A DNA stretch of 64,000 nt from an uncultured bacterium (lineage in GTDB: Bacteria > Cyanobacteriota > Vampirovibrionia > Gastranaerophilales > Gastranaerophilaceae), in NCBI GenBank assembly GCA_903868125.1, contig CAIPUE010000049.1, positions 24,295 through 88,294 on the forward strand, read 5' to 3'. The number at the start of each line of letters is the position of its first letter. The stretch's first letter is position 1. The position numbers and the translations under genes were made by a program. Below, piece after piece: positions 1 to 8,617 of the stretch. The notes under the pieces are model-generated. The model saw only the letters and a program-made list of their open reading frames with translations. It made no database searches and was not told the origin of the DNA.

Positions 1-559
1 AAATATTTTTCGAGGAGTAAAAGGCAGTGCAAAACTCGGGATGGATCAAGCTTCGGGTGATTATGTCGGCATGCTGGCAACCGTCATGAACGCAATTCTT
101 CTTCAAAGTGCACTAAGAGCAATCGATGTACCTTGCAGAGTCCAATCAGCAATCCAAATGAATCAGGTTGCGGAACCTTATTTAAGGTTTAAAGCCATAA
201 GACATTTGGAAAAAGGTCGTGTCGTAATTTTTGCGGCAGGAACAGGAAATCCTTTTTTTACAACAGATACAGCAGCAGCACTTCGTGCCTCAGAAATAAA
301 CGCAGAAGTAATGCTTATGGCTAAAAATGGTGTTGATGGGGTTTATACGGATGACCCTAAATTAAATCCTGAGGCAAAAAAATTAGATAGTATAAAATAT
401 GATGATATAATTAAAAATGGATTAAAAGTCATGGATACTTCTTCTTGTGCGTTATGTAAACAAAATAATATTCCGATTATTGTTTTTGATTTTCAGGCAA
501 AAGGAAGTATTTTAGATATTTTACATTCAAAAAGAGTCGGAACATTCGTAGGAGGATAA
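1..559 (+). CDS. pyrH: UMP kinase, C-terminal part (cut by window edge)
   Basis: UMP kinase phosphorylates UMP to UDP in the cytoplasm, the entry step to UTP and CTP. The open frame runs from base 2 without a start codon, so the 5' part lies outside the window. Visible family signatures are [19 protein letters not shown], the [15 protein letters not shown] segment, [14 protein letters not shown] and the nucleotide-binding [14 protein letters not shown] region. It ends one base before the frr start, and the frr ribosome binding site (AGGAGG) lies inside its last codons. The pyrH-frr-cdsA order is a very common bacterial arrangement, so co-transcription is expected. About 185 of the usual ~240 residues are visible. 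Confidence 0.95.
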   Translation, partial: NIFRGVKGSAKLGMDQASGDYVGMLATVMNAILLQSALRAIDVPCRVQSAIQMNQVAEPYLRFKAIRHLEKGRVVIFAAGTGNPFFTTDTAAALRASEINAEVMLMAKNGVDGVYTDDPKLNPEAKKLDSIKYDDIIKNGLKVMDTSSCALCKQNNIPIIVFDFQAKGSILDILHSKRVGTFVGG

Positions 560-560
560 A

Positions 561-1127
561 ATGTCAGAGGCTATAGAAGAATTATTTTTATTTGGCGAAG
601 AAAAAATGGAAAAAGCCCTCAATCAGCTTAAGCGCGAGTTTGGTTCAATACGTTCGGGACGCGCAAATCCCATGATTTTAGATAAAGTTCTTGTGGATTA
701 TTATGGTGCACCTACACAACTTCGTCAAATGTCTCAAGTTACAGTTCAAGACGGCACAACGCTGGTTATTTCTCCTTACGACAAAACAGTAATGAAAGAA
801 ATTGAAAAAGCAATAATAAAAGCGGAAATCGGCGTACCTCCAAATAGTGACGGAATCGTTATAAGACTTGCGTTTCCGCCTTTAACGGAAGAAAGAAGAA
901 GAGCAATTACCAAGGATGTCAAAAAACTTGGTGAAGAATCTAAGGTTGCGATAAGAAATATTCGCCGCGACATGGTTGATGATTTGAAAAAACTTGAAAA
1001 ATCAGAAAATCTTCCTGAAGATATCGTTAAAGACAATCAAGACGAAATTCAAAAATTAACGGATAAATATACAAGAATTATTGAAGTAGCGGTTGAAGAA
1101 AAAGAGCAAGAGGTATTAACAGTTTAA
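561..1127 (+). CDS. frr: Ribosome recycling factor
   Basis: RRF works with EF-G to split the post-termination ribosome. The product is 188 residues, close to the usual ~185. The family features are present: the N-terminal helix with RSGRANPMILDKVLVDYYG, then SPYDKTVMKEIEKAI, GIVIRLAFPPLTEERR and the long C-terminal helices with VAIRNIRRD. The start is fixed by an AGGAGG sequence a few bases upstream, inside the end of pyrH. Its stop overlaps the first base of the next gene, so translational coupling to cdsA is likely. Confidence 0.97.
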   Translation: MSEAIEELFLFGEEKMEKALNQLKREFGSIRSGRANPMILDKVLVDYYGAPTQLRQMSQVTVQDGTTLVISPYDKTVMKEIEKAIIKAEIGVPPNSDGIVIRLAFPPLTEERRRAITKDVKKLGEESKVAIRNIRRDMVDDLKKLEKSENLPEDIVKDNQDEIQKLTDKYTRIIEVAVEEKEQEVLTV

Positions 1128-2035
1128 TGAATTTGAACTTAAATAAAAATGCAACAAGATTGCTTACGGGTCTCATTATAGGGACAATTGCCCTTTGGTG
1201 TTTGATTAATGGCGGAATTGCACTTTTATTGCTCATTTCGGTTGTAGTGTATTTAGGTTCTAAAGAATATGTTCAAATCCTCAAAAATAAAGGGTTTTTT
1301 CCCAGCTTAAAAGTAATTTTAATTTCAGATGCGTTTCTTGCTATGTTATCTTATTTTAACAGATTTGATTTGGTTGCTCTGGCGTTTACTTTGTGTTCAA
1401 TATGGGCATTTATTTGGGTATTATTTAGAGGGCGTCAGCCATATATAGCAAACGTTTCAACTACTATTTTAGGATTTGTTTACGGCGGATGGTTTCCTCT
1501 GCACCTCTTATTTTTAAGAGGCTTGAATGCGGATAATTATCAGGGATTTTTGAAACTAAACGTTCACAATGACGGATTAGGCTACGTTTTGCTTCTTTTT
1601 ATAGGCATATTATTTACAGATACTGGTTGTTATTATTTTGGGGAAAAATTCGGGAAAAATAAACTGTCTCCAATTATCAGCCCGAAAAAAACCATTGAAG
1701 GTGCCATAGGCGGTGCTATTTGTGCAGTAATAGGGGTATTAATCATAGGATATTTTATCCATCTTGAATGGTATCAATCTTTAATCTCAGGAATATTGTG
1801 TACGATTTTCGCCCAAATAGGAGATTTGTCTGAGTCTTTAATTAAACGCGACGCAGGAGTCAAGGACTCTGGAACTTTTTTACCGGGACATGGCGGATTT
1901 TTGGACAGAACCGACAGTTATGTGCTTACAGTGCCTGTTTTGTTTTATTATTTTAAATATTTTGTAGTCTCAAATCAATTGTGGTTAGATTTTGTTAACT
2001 TTATAAAGGTTTTTTTACATGCAATCGGATTTTAA
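1127..2035 (+). CDS. cdsA: Phosphatidate cytidylyltransferase (CDP-diglyceride synthase)
   Basis: This integral membrane enzyme makes CDP-diacylglycerol from phosphatidic acid and CTP, the branch point of phospholipid synthesis. The 302-residue product has several hydrophobic segments, and its C-terminal half carries the CDP-alcohol cytidylyltransferase signature: SPKKTIEGAIGG around residue 185, then GDLSESLIKRDAGVKDSG and PGHGGFLDRTDS near residues 232-265. The start ATG shares one base with the frr stop. Its 3' end overlaps rnc by 17 bases, so the two are probably translated from one mRNA. Confidence 0.95.
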   Translation: MNLNLNKNATRLLTGLIIGTIALWCLINGGIALLLLISVVVYLGSKEYVQILKNKGFFPSLKVILISDAFLAMLSYFNRFDLVALAFTLCSIWAFIWVLFRGRQPYIANVSTTILGFVYGGWFPLHLLFLRGLNADNYQGFLKLNVHNDGLGYVLLLFIGILFTDTGCYYFGEKFGKNKLSPIISPKKTIEGAIGGAICAVIGVLIIGYFIHLEWYQSLISGILCTIFAQIGDLSESLIKRDAGVKDSGTFLPGHGGFLDRTDSYVLTVPVLFYYFKYFVVSNQLWLDFVNFIKVFLHAIGF

Positions 2036-2735
2036 AGAGAAAATTTTAAAATTAGAGAAAATTTTTCAAATTGAAATTTTAAATAAAGAACTTTTTGCCA
2101 AATCGTTGACCCACGGCTCTTTCACAAGAGAGAATGAAATGGATTCGTTGGGGAATTACGAGCGGTTGGAATTTTTAGGCGATGCTGTTTTAAAATTATG
2201 TATTTCGGATATTTTATATAAAAAATTCCCTGAATATGCAGAAGGTGAATTAACCAAAATCCGCTCAATTGTTGTGTCAGATAATACTTTGTCTAAAATA
2301 GCCCAAAAAATAAAACTCGCACCGATTATGATTTTAGGCAAGCAAGAGGAAAAAATGGGCGGACGCAACCGTTCATCAATTTTAGCCTGCACATTTGAAG
2401 CTATTTTAGGCGCGTATTATCTTGAGGGAAAATTTGAGGAAGTTTCGGCGTTTCTGGCAAAAACTTTTGAAGTATTTATCGAAGAAGTTGACAAGAATTT
2501 TGAAAAATTCAATGCCAAAGCGATTTTGCAGGAATACACCCAAGCTCAAAACAAGGAAATTCCCTACTACAAAATTGTGAATGAAATTGGACCTCAACAT
2601 GACAAAATTTTTGTTGTCGAGGTGTCTTATATGGATGAAGTTTTGGCTTCGGGCAAAGGCAAAACAAAACGCGAGGCGGAGCAGGCATGTGCTTATGAGG
2701 CTTGCGTAAAACTTGGTGCGATTACGATAGAGTAA
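2019..2735 (+). CDS. rnc: Ribonuclease III
   Basis: RNase III cleaves double-stranded RNA in rRNA processing and mRNA turnover. The 238-residue product has the catalytic domain signature NYERLEFLGDAVLKL near residues 46-60, the downstream acidic metal ligands in the EAILGAYYLEG segment, and a C-terminal double-stranded RNA-binding domain (from about residue 165) ending in GKGKTKREAEQACAYEA. The start lies inside the end of cdsA. RNase III is relevant to the many long perfect hairpins in this window, including one upstream of pnp. Confidence 0.96.
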   Translation: MQSDFKEKILKLEKIFQIEILNKELFAKSLTHGSFTRENEMDSLGNYERLEFLGDAVLKLCISDILYKKFPEYAEGELTKIRSIVVSDNTLSKIAQKIKLAPIMILGKQEEKMGGRNRSSILACTFEAILGAYYLEGKFEEVSAFLAKTFEVFIEEVDKNFEKFNAKAILQEYTQAQNKEIPYYKIVNEIGPQHDKIFVVEVSYMDEVLASGKGKTKREAEQACAYEACVKLGAITIE

Positions 2736-2794
2736 ATGGTGAAATGAAAGCAACAAGAATCTTATAACCGAAAAAATAGATATTGAGGTAAAAA

Positions 2795-3433
2795 ATGAAA
2801 AAAATAATAATTTCCCCGTCAATATTATCGGCGGATTTTGTAAATTTGGAGCGTGATATAAAGCTTGTCGAAAAAGCAGGTGCGGATTGGCTTCATATTG
2901 ATGTGATGGACGGGCATTTTGTTCCGAATATTACAATTGGAGTGCCTGTCGTTAAATCGATTAAAAAAGTTTCTTCAATTCCGCTGGATGTTCATTTAAT
3001 GATTGAAAACCCCGAACAATACATTGAGGCTTTTAAAAATGCAGGTGCGGATATTATAACTTTTCACTATGAAGCGGTAGAGGATGTTTTTACTGTTATT
3101 AATTTAATTAAATCGTACGGTCTAAAAGCAGGGCTTTCGATAAAACCACAAACACCCGCGGAGGATATTGTTAAATTCTTGCCCGACCTAGATTTAGTTT
3201 TGATAATGACTGTGGAACCCGGTTTTGGCGGACAGAATTTTATGCATGACTGTGCTCAAAAAATCGCCGAAATTAAACAAAACGCTCCCGATGATTTAAT
3301 AATTCAGGTGGACGGCGGGATAAATAATATTACGGGGCATATTTGTACTTCACTGGGCGCAAATTCGCTAGTTGCAGGCAATTATATTTACGGACACAAT
3401 GATATCGCTCAAGCAATCAAGTCGTTGAAATGA
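2795..3433 (+). CDS. rpe: Ribulose-phosphate 3-epimerase
   Basis: This TIM-barrel enzyme interconverts ribulose 5-phosphate and xylulose 5-phosphate in the pentose phosphate pathway. The 212-residue protein is full length. Family motifs are ISPSILSADF at the N-terminus, HIDVMDGHFVPNITIG (metal and catalytic Asp), DVHLMIENP, MTVEPGFGGQNF and QVDGGIN. The start has a GAGG ribosome binding site about 8 bases upstream. It follows rnc by 59 bases on the same strand and converges on the ABC ATPase gene, with only 5 bases between the stops. Confidence 0.96.
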   Translation: MKKIIISPSILSADFVNLERDIKLVEKAGADWLHIDVMDGHFVPNITIGVPVVKSIKKVSSIPLDVHLMIENPEQYIEAFKNAGADIITFHYEAVEDVFTVINLIKSYGLKAGLSIKPQTPAEDIVKFLPDLDLVLIMTVEPGFGGQNFMHDCAQKIAEIKQNAPDDLIIQVDGGINNITGHICTSLGANSLVAGNYIYGHNDIAQAIKSLK

Positions 3434-3438
3434 TTTAT

Positions 3439-4407
3439 TTAATCATTCAAATAACATGCCGAAAGGTGTTTGGGAGCAATTTCTTTCAATTCAGGCACTG
3501 TTTGAGAACAAATTGGCATGGCAAATTCACATCTGGGATGGAATTTGCAACCCTTAATCTCTTGTTGGATTGATGGCGGTTGACCTTCAATAATCGCAAG
3601 TTTTTCTCCCTTTTTCGACTTGTTGGAAGGCAGCGATTTTAGCAGAGCTTTGGAGTAAGGATTGTTTGAATTTTTAAAAAATTCTTTGGTTGAGGCACTT
3701 TCCACAATTCTACCCGAATACATAACAGAAATTTCATCCGCGCAATCTTCAACAAGTGCTAAATCGTGTGTTATCAAAAGAATTGATGTTCCGATTTCTT
3801 TTTTTATATTATCCAAAATATTCATAATTTGTGCTTGAATTGTCACATCTAATGCTGTTGTCGGCTCATCTGCGATTATTATTTGAGCATTGCAGGCAAG
3901 GGCCATAGCGATTATGGCTCTTTGTTTCATCCCTCCCGAAAACTCGTGCGGATATGACTTTAAACGGCTTTTTGCCGAAGGTATTTGAACCAACTCAAGA
4001 GCTTCTATTGCCTTTTGAACTGCTTCTTTACCCTTGATGTTTTGATGTTTTTCTATAACTTCCAGTAATTGATTTTCAATCGTGTAAAGCGGGTTTAAAG
4101 AGGTCATAGGGTCTTGAGGAATTAGAGCTATTTTTGAACCTCTGATTTTTTCCAAAGCACTATTATTTAAGGTTAAAATATTTGTGTTCTGCTCACTTAG
4201 GTAAATTTCTCCGCTTGTTATTTTAGCGGTTTTGGGTAAAAGCTTTAAAATACTCATTGCGCTGATTGTTTTTCCACAACCGGATTCGCCGACCAAAGCA
4301 TGGATTTTACTTTTTTTAAGGGAAAAAGAAACATCATACAATGCTTGTTTAAAGCCGGATTCTGTTTCAAACCCCAAATTCAAATTTTTAACTTCTAAAA
4401 TATCCAT
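3439..4407 (-). CDS. Peptide/nickel-type ABC transporter ATP-binding protein (OppD/DppD family)
   Basis: A cytoplasmic ATPase of an oligopeptide or dipeptide importer. The order is Walker A GESGCGKT, Q-loop, signature SGGMKQRA, Walker B IIADEPTTALD, then the C-terminal oligopeptide-transporter extension with the GCKFHPRCEFAMPIC cysteine motif. No permease or binding-protein gene is adjacent, so it is an orphan here. An in-frame ATG at 4425 exists, but the 4407 ATG is preferred: a TATAAT box ends 7 bases before it, no Shine-Dalgarno is seen, and the protein then begins at the usual MDILEVKNL strand (322 residues). The substrate cannot be deduced. Confidence 0.88.
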   Translation of the reverse strand: MDILEVKNLNLGFETESGFKQALYDVSFSLKKSKIHALVGESGCGKTISAMSILKLLPKTAKITSGEIYLSEQNTNILTLNNSALEKIRGSKIALIPQDPMTSLNPLYTIENQLLEVIEKHQNIKGKEAVQKAIEALELVQIPSAKSRLKSYPHEFSGGMKQRAIIAMALACNAQIIIADEPTTALDVTIQAQIMNILDNIKKEIGTSILLITHDLALVEDCADEISVMYSGRIVESASTKEFFKNSNNPYSKALLKSLPSNKSKKGEKLAIIEGQPPSIQQEIKGCKFHPRCEFAMPICSQTVPELKEIAPKHLSACYLND

Positions 4408-4414
4408 GATTAAC

Positions 4415-4420
4415 ATTATA
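4415..4420 (-). promoter_or_regulatory. -10 box for a probable leaderless ABC ATPase mRNA
   Basis: On the minus strand TATAAT is followed by 7 bases and then ATG at 4407. Transcription normally starts about 7 bases after a -10 box, which places it at or just before the start codon. No good -35 box and no ribosome binding site are seen. Confidence 0.5.
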
Positions 4421-4474
4421 GCCATAAAATTTTAAAAAAGCATTATGCACTAAGTCTAAATTTTACCATTTTTC

Positions 4475-4483
4475 TGATATAAT
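4475..4483 (+). promoter_or_regulatory. Extended -10 promoter giving a probable leaderless metG mRNA
   Basis: TGATATAAT is a perfect extended -10 (TGN plus TATAAT). It ends 6 bases before the metG ATG at 4490. No -35 match and no Shine-Dalgarno are visible. The predicted transcript starts at the initiation codon. Confidence 0.6.
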
Positions 4484-4489
4484 ATTTAC

Positions 4490-6046
4490 ATGGAGAAATT
4501 TTACTTAACAACAGCTATAGACTACGTAAACGGAGTACCGCATATCGGGCACGCTTATGAGAAAATTGTTTCAGATATTATTGTCAGACACTTTAAACAA
4601 CGTTGCGAAGATGTTTATTTTCTTACCGGCACCGACGAACACGGGATTAAAATTCAAAAAACGGCGGCTGAAAAGGGGATTACTCCTAAACAAATGTGTG
4701 ATGAGCATGCGGCAAAATTTAAAGAGGCTTGGACTGCGTTAAATGTTGATTACGGCCAATTTATAAGAACAACGGATGAGGCACATAAAAAAACAGTCCA
4801 AAAAATATTCAAAAAATTACTTGAGCAGGGCGACATATATAAACATTCCTACACAGGGCTGTATTGTAGCGGTTGCGAGGGGTTTTTGAACCCAAAAGAT
4901 TTAACCGAAGATGGATTTTGTCCTGTTCATCTCAAAAAACCTGAAGAAGTCAGCGAGGAGAATTATTTCTTTAGGTTGACGAAATACAAAGACGCTATCG
5001 CAAAACATATAAAAGAAAATCCAAGTTTTATAGTTCCCGCTTTTCGTGCAACAGAAGTTTTAAACCAGCTTGAAAACATTGAGGATATTTCCGTTTCACG
5101 CGCAAAAGCAAATGTTTCTTGGGGGATTGATGTTTTGGGCGATTCTGAACAAGTTATTTATGTTTGGATTGACGCGCTTTCAAACTATATTACGGCGCTT
5201 GGCTACGATACCGAAAATCCGTCAGAAAAATTCAAAAAATATTGGAGTGTTTCGCGTCATGTTATCGGAAAAGATATTTTGAAATTCCATAGTATTTATT
5301 GGAGCGGAATTTTACTGGCACTCGGATTACCATTACCTCATCAGCTTTTTGTCCACGGATTTATTAACATTAATCAGGCAAAAATGTCAAAATCTACGGG
5401 AAACGTTATTTCGCCTGTAGATATTCTAAAAACTTGGGAGCTTGAAATTCCTGACGCTTTTCGTTACTATATGGCGACTGCGGCAGCACTCGGCAGAGAC
5501 GGAAATTATTCCGATGAAGATTTTAAGGAAAAAGTTAATGCGGATTTGGCGAATAATATGGGAAATCTTTTAAACAGAACTCTTTCTATGCTGGTTAAAT
5601 ATTTTGATGGTGAAATTAAGCCTGAATTTAAAACCGATTGCGAACTCTTTGAAACGGCAAAAGAAACGATTGAAAAAGTTAAGAAGCATTTTGATAATTA
5701 CGAAATCCAAGAAGCGGGAAATGAAATAATTTCGCTTGTTAATTTAACAAACAAATATGTTGCAGACAATGCGCCTTGGACTTTGGCAAAAGAAGAAAAA
5801 TTGACCGAATGTGGTCAGGTTTTGGCAAATGTGCTTGAAATTATGTGCGTTGTGAGTGTTTTAATTTATCCATATTGCCCAAATATTGCGAGAGAAATGG
5901 CTAGGCAGTTGAAATTTGATATAAATATAAAGCTTGATGATTTAACTATTAATAATATCAGGTCTGGTAAATTAATCGAAAAGGACGAAATAAAACCCGT
6001 GTTTTTGCGTTTGGACAGCGAATTTGCGATTAAAGGTGAAAAATGA
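4490..6046 (+). CDS. metG: Methionyl-tRNA synthetase
   Basis: A class I synthetase that charges tRNA-Met. The HIGH motif is PHIGHAYE near residue 18; a zinc knuckle is formed by YCSGCEGF and FCPVHLK near residues 125-150; the second catalytic motif is KMSKSTGN near residue 302. At 518 residues it is the short form without the C-terminal tRNA-binding/dimerisation domain. There is no ribosome binding site, and the start is set by the promoter six bases upstream. Its TGA stop overlaps the prfB ATG as ATGA, so prfB is probably translationally coupled. Confidence 0.96.
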   Translation: MEKFYLTTAIDYVNGVPHIGHAYEKIVSDIIVRHFKQRCEDVYFLTGTDEHGIKIQKTAAEKGITPKQMCDEHAAKFKEAWTALNVDYGQFIRTTDEAHKKTVQKIFKKLLEQGDIYKHSYTGLYCSGCEGFLNPKDLTEDGFCPVHLKKPEEVSEENYFFRLTKYKDAIAKHIKENPSFIVPAFRATEVLNQLENIEDISVSRAKANVSWGIDVLGDSEQVIYVWIDALSNYITALGYDTENPSEKFKKYWSVSRHVIGKDILKFHSIYWSGILLALGLPLPHQLFVHGFININQAKMSKSTGNVISPVDILKTWELEIPDAFRYYMATAAALGRDGNYSDEDFKEKVNADLANNMGNLLNRTLSMLVKYFDGEIKPEFKTDCELFETAKETIEKVKKHFDNYEIQEAGNEIISLVNLTNKYVADNAPWTLAKEEKLTECGQVLANVLEIMCVVSVLIYPYCPNIAREMARQLKFDINIKLDDLTINNIRSGKLIEKDEIKPVFLRLDSEFAIKGEK

Positions 6047-7123
6047 ATATCGAATTAAAACAGCAATTTAATATATTAAAATCTCGTGTGCAAAAAGCAC
6101 TGGAGTGTCTTTGACCAGCAAAAATTACAAACAGAGCTGGAAGAACTTGAAAAAAAATTACAGTCCCCCGAAGTTTGGTCTAATCAGGACTTAGCTTCAT
6201 CTTTAGGCGGGCAGGCTCGAGAGCTTAAAAACAATTTATCTTTGATTTCCTCTTGGCAAAACCTTTTGGAGGATACAGAAGTAGCTATTGAATTAGATGA
6301 TGAAGATTTGATGAGCGAAGTTGAACAAAATTTAGCGAAACTTGAAATTGAGCTTGATAAATTTGATATTCAGCAGATGTTGAGCGGAGAATATGATGAG
6401 GCCAATGCCATTTTAACGGTCAACGCCGGCGCAGGTGGAACAGATGCTCAGGATTGGGCGGAAATGCTTTTGAGAATGTATATCCGCTGGGCTGAGAGCA
6501 AGAATTGGAAAGTTGATTTGCTTGATAAATCCGAAGGTGAAGAGGCGGGAATTAAGTCAGCGACGATAAAGATTACGGGTAAATTTGCTTACGGCTACGC
6601 CAAGGCTGAAAAGGGGGTTCATAGACTTGTGAGAATTTCGCCTTTTAACGCTAACGACAAAAGACAGACGAGTTTTGCATCTTGCGAGGTTTCACCTATT
6701 ATAGCGGATTTTGAAAAGAAAATTATAATTCCGCCTGACGAAATAGAATTTGAGACCATGCGAGCAGGTGGCGCGGGCGGTCAGAATGTCAACAAAGTCG
6801 AAACAGCGGTGCGTTTGGTGCATAAACCGACAGGAATTGTGGTTAGATGCCAGCAGGAACGTTCCCAATTGCAAAACAGGGAAAACGCAATGCAAATTTT
6901 GGCTTCAAAGTTGCTTGCGCTGAGACAAGCCGAACACGAAAAAAAATTAGCGGAGCTTAAAGGGCAAAATTTTGATATAAATTTCGGGTCACAAATTCGT
7001 TCCTACGTTTTTCATCCATACAAAATGGTCAAAGACCACCGAACAAATTACGAAGTCGGAAACGTTGATTCCGTTATGGACGGCGATTTGGACGGATTTA
7101 TTGAATCTTTTTTGAAAAGCTAA
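6043..7123 (+). CDS. prfB: Peptide chain release factor 2, read through a +1 programmed frameshift
   Basis: RF2 recognises UAA and UGA and triggers peptide release. The reading frame from the ATG at 6043 stops after 23 codons at TGA (6112-6114). Slipping +1 at CTT-TGA-C continues into the long frame that ends at 7123, giving about 359 residues. The body has the GGQ motif ([18 protein letters not shown]) and the RF2 C-terminal region. Without the shift the first residues (MNIELKQQF..., typical of RF2) would be missing. This is the classical RF2 autoregulatory arrangement: low RF2 slows termination at UGA and favours the shift. It overlaps the metG stop and its 3' end overlaps the convergent SDR gene by 4 bases. 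Confidence 0.95.
6103..6115 (+). promoter_or_regulatory. prfB: RF2 +1 frameshift site
   Basis: The sequence GAGTGTCTTTGAC contains the canonical slippery CTT followed by the in-frame TGA and a C. A GGAG sequence at 6102-6105 lies a few bases before CTT and can act as the internal Shine-Dalgarno-like stimulator. The downstream +1 frame is immediately the conserved RF2 sequence. Confidence 0.93.
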
Positions 7124-7941
7124 AGTTTGGACATTCGAGCATTTAGGGCTTTATGGACTACAAAATTAATCCAGCTCTGCGGAAGATGTGAAAAAATCTC
7201 GGCGAATTTTGCATCTAAACCTATTGTATAAGATGGTTTGGGATTATTTAATCCTTCGATTTTCACTATAAAATTAACAACTTTTTGAACATTTAAACCT
7301 TTATGTTCATTTTTTGCGGCATTTTTCATCAAAAAGTCAAACTCTTTTTCATATTTTTTATTCTCGCCTAACGCCCCTTGATTTTTTTCAATCGATTTAG
7401 CCCACAGCGGCGTTTTTATCACCCCCGGCTTTATCGAAACAACTTTAATATCTTTTGCGCACTCCATTTGCATTGAATTAAACAGAATATCCAATGCTCG
7501 TTTTGATGCGCAATAAGGTGCGATAAAAGGGAAAATTCCAAAACTCGCCATCGAACTTATATTGATGACCTTTCCACCTCGCAATTTATCAAAAAGTCCC
7601 TGCGTAAATTCCAAATGAGAAAAAGTATTAATTTCAAACTGCTCTCGAATTTTATCAACCGCCAAACATTCCATAGGTCCCGCAAAAACACATCCTGCAA
7701 CATTTATCAGTGTATCAATTTTGTCGGTTTTATCCAAAATAAACTTCGCCGCACTCAAAATAGTATCACGTTTTGACATATCAATGTAAAAAGGGATTAC
7801 GTTATCCGCAATTTTTGCCAAGTCGGCTTTCAAATCGCTGTTTCTGTAACCCGCAAAAACTATGCAACCTCGATTGGCAAAACTTTTTGTAAGCAAATTT
7901 CCTATACCGGATGTTGCTCCTGTTATAACGATTATTTTCAT
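7120..7941 (-). CDS. Short-chain dehydrogenase/reductase (SDR)
   Basis: A classical NAD(P)-dependent oxidoreductase of 273 residues. The Rossmann motif TGATSGIG is at residues 7-14, the NAG-type motif appears as NVAG, the catalytic Ser is in NISSMASFG, and the catalytic Tyr and Lys are in YCASK. The substrate is not predictable. The frame is open further upstream into the nitroreductase gene, but the ATG at 7941 puts the start just before the nucleotide-binding strand (MKIIVITG) and 7 bases after the preceding stop, implying coupling to the nitroreductase gene. Its 3' end overlaps prfB by 4 bases. Confidence 0.87.
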   Translation of the reverse strand: MKIIVITGATSGIGNLLTKSFANRGCIVFAGYRNSDLKADLAKIADNVIPFYIDMSKRDTILSAAKFILDKTDKIDTLINVAGCVFAGPMECLAVDKIREQFEINTFSHLEFTQGLFDKLRGGKVINISSMASFGIFPFIAPYCASKRALDILFNSMQMECAKDIKVVSIKPGVIKTPLWAKSIEKNQGALGENKKYEKEFDFLMKNAAKNEHKGLNVQKVVNFIVKIEGLNNPKPSYTIGLDAKFAEIFSHLPQSWINFVVHKALNARMSKL

Positions 7942-7948
7942 TTTGGGA

Positions 7949-8464
7949 TTACCATTTTTCAAAGTGAATTTTTTTCGGGTCAAATTTGTTTTTCGGGTGA
8001 ACCTCGCCATCAGGATGACCGACAGCAATCATTGAGACAGGTATAACATTACTTGGAACCTCCAATAATGCTGCAAGAGGTTTATAAATGTTTTCTTTCG
8101 GAAAAACTCCAAGCCAAACGCTTCCTAATCCCATTTCTGTTGCCTGAAGCATAATATTTTCAGTCGCGGCAGAACAATCCTGAACCCAATAATCAAGCCC
8201 TTTTAAATCAGGAAATTCTTTGTTAGTATCCGCACAAACCACAATTGCCAAAGGAGCCTCCTTTAACATAAACGAGTAAGGGTGAAATTCAGTAATTTTT
8301 AACAGAGTTTTCCTATCCTGAATAACCACAAATTCCCAAGGTTGGGAATTCTTAGCCGAAGGTGCAGCCATGCCTGCCTTCATAAGCATTTCGATTTCTT
8401 CAGGAGAAACTTTTTCGTTCGTATATTTTCTAACGCTTGTTCGTTTAAATATAATATTTGTCAT
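7949..8464 (-). CDS. Nitroreductase family flavoprotein
   Basis: An FMN-dependent NAD(P)H oxidoreductase-like protein of 171 residues. The N-terminal FMN/phosphate-binding motif RTSVRKYTNEKVSPE is followed by MAAPSAKNSQPWEFVV; the C-terminal half has GLGSVWLG and the PVSMIAVGHPDGE strand. Its short length matches the small anaerobic nitroreductase subgroup. An AGGAG site lies 9 bases before the ATG. It is the first gene of a two-gene unit with the SDR. The physiological substrate is unknown. Confidence 0.87.
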   Translation of the reverse strand: MTNIIFKRTSVRKYTNEKVSPEEIEMLMKAGMAAPSAKNSQPWEFVVIQDRKTLLKITEFHPYSFMLKEAPLAIVVCADTNKEFPDLKGLDYWVQDCSAATENIMLQATEMGLGSVWLGVFPKENIYKPLAALLEVPSNVIPVSMIAVGHPDGEVHPKNKFDPKKIHFEKW

Positions 8465-8569
8465 TTAGAACTCCTTTTTTAGTTGAAAGGTTGATTTTGG
8501 AAGAATGGAAGGCTGGATGCATGGAGGAATAGCTTTTGGGTTGAAAGGTTGAAAAGTTTTGCTGTTGGT

Positions 8570-8593
8570 GGTGCGGTTAAATCCGCACCCTAC
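8570..8593. repeat. Palindromic intergenic repeat, GTGCGG type
   Basis: A perfect hairpin GGTGCGG-TTAAAT-CCGCACC followed by CTAC. Read on the minus strand it starts with GTAGGGTGCGG. It lies between dapL and the nitroreductase gene. Near-identical cores occur at 9875 and 9977, with related forms elsewhere in the window. Confidence 0.8.
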
Positions 8594-8617
8594 CGTTCAA
8601 CTTTCACCGTTTACTCT

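Noticed and set aside
7942..8028. Upstream extension of the SDR frame into the nitroreductase gene
   Set aside because: The extra 29 residues overlap the coding region of the upstream gene and are not SDR-like; the ATG at 7941 fits the family.
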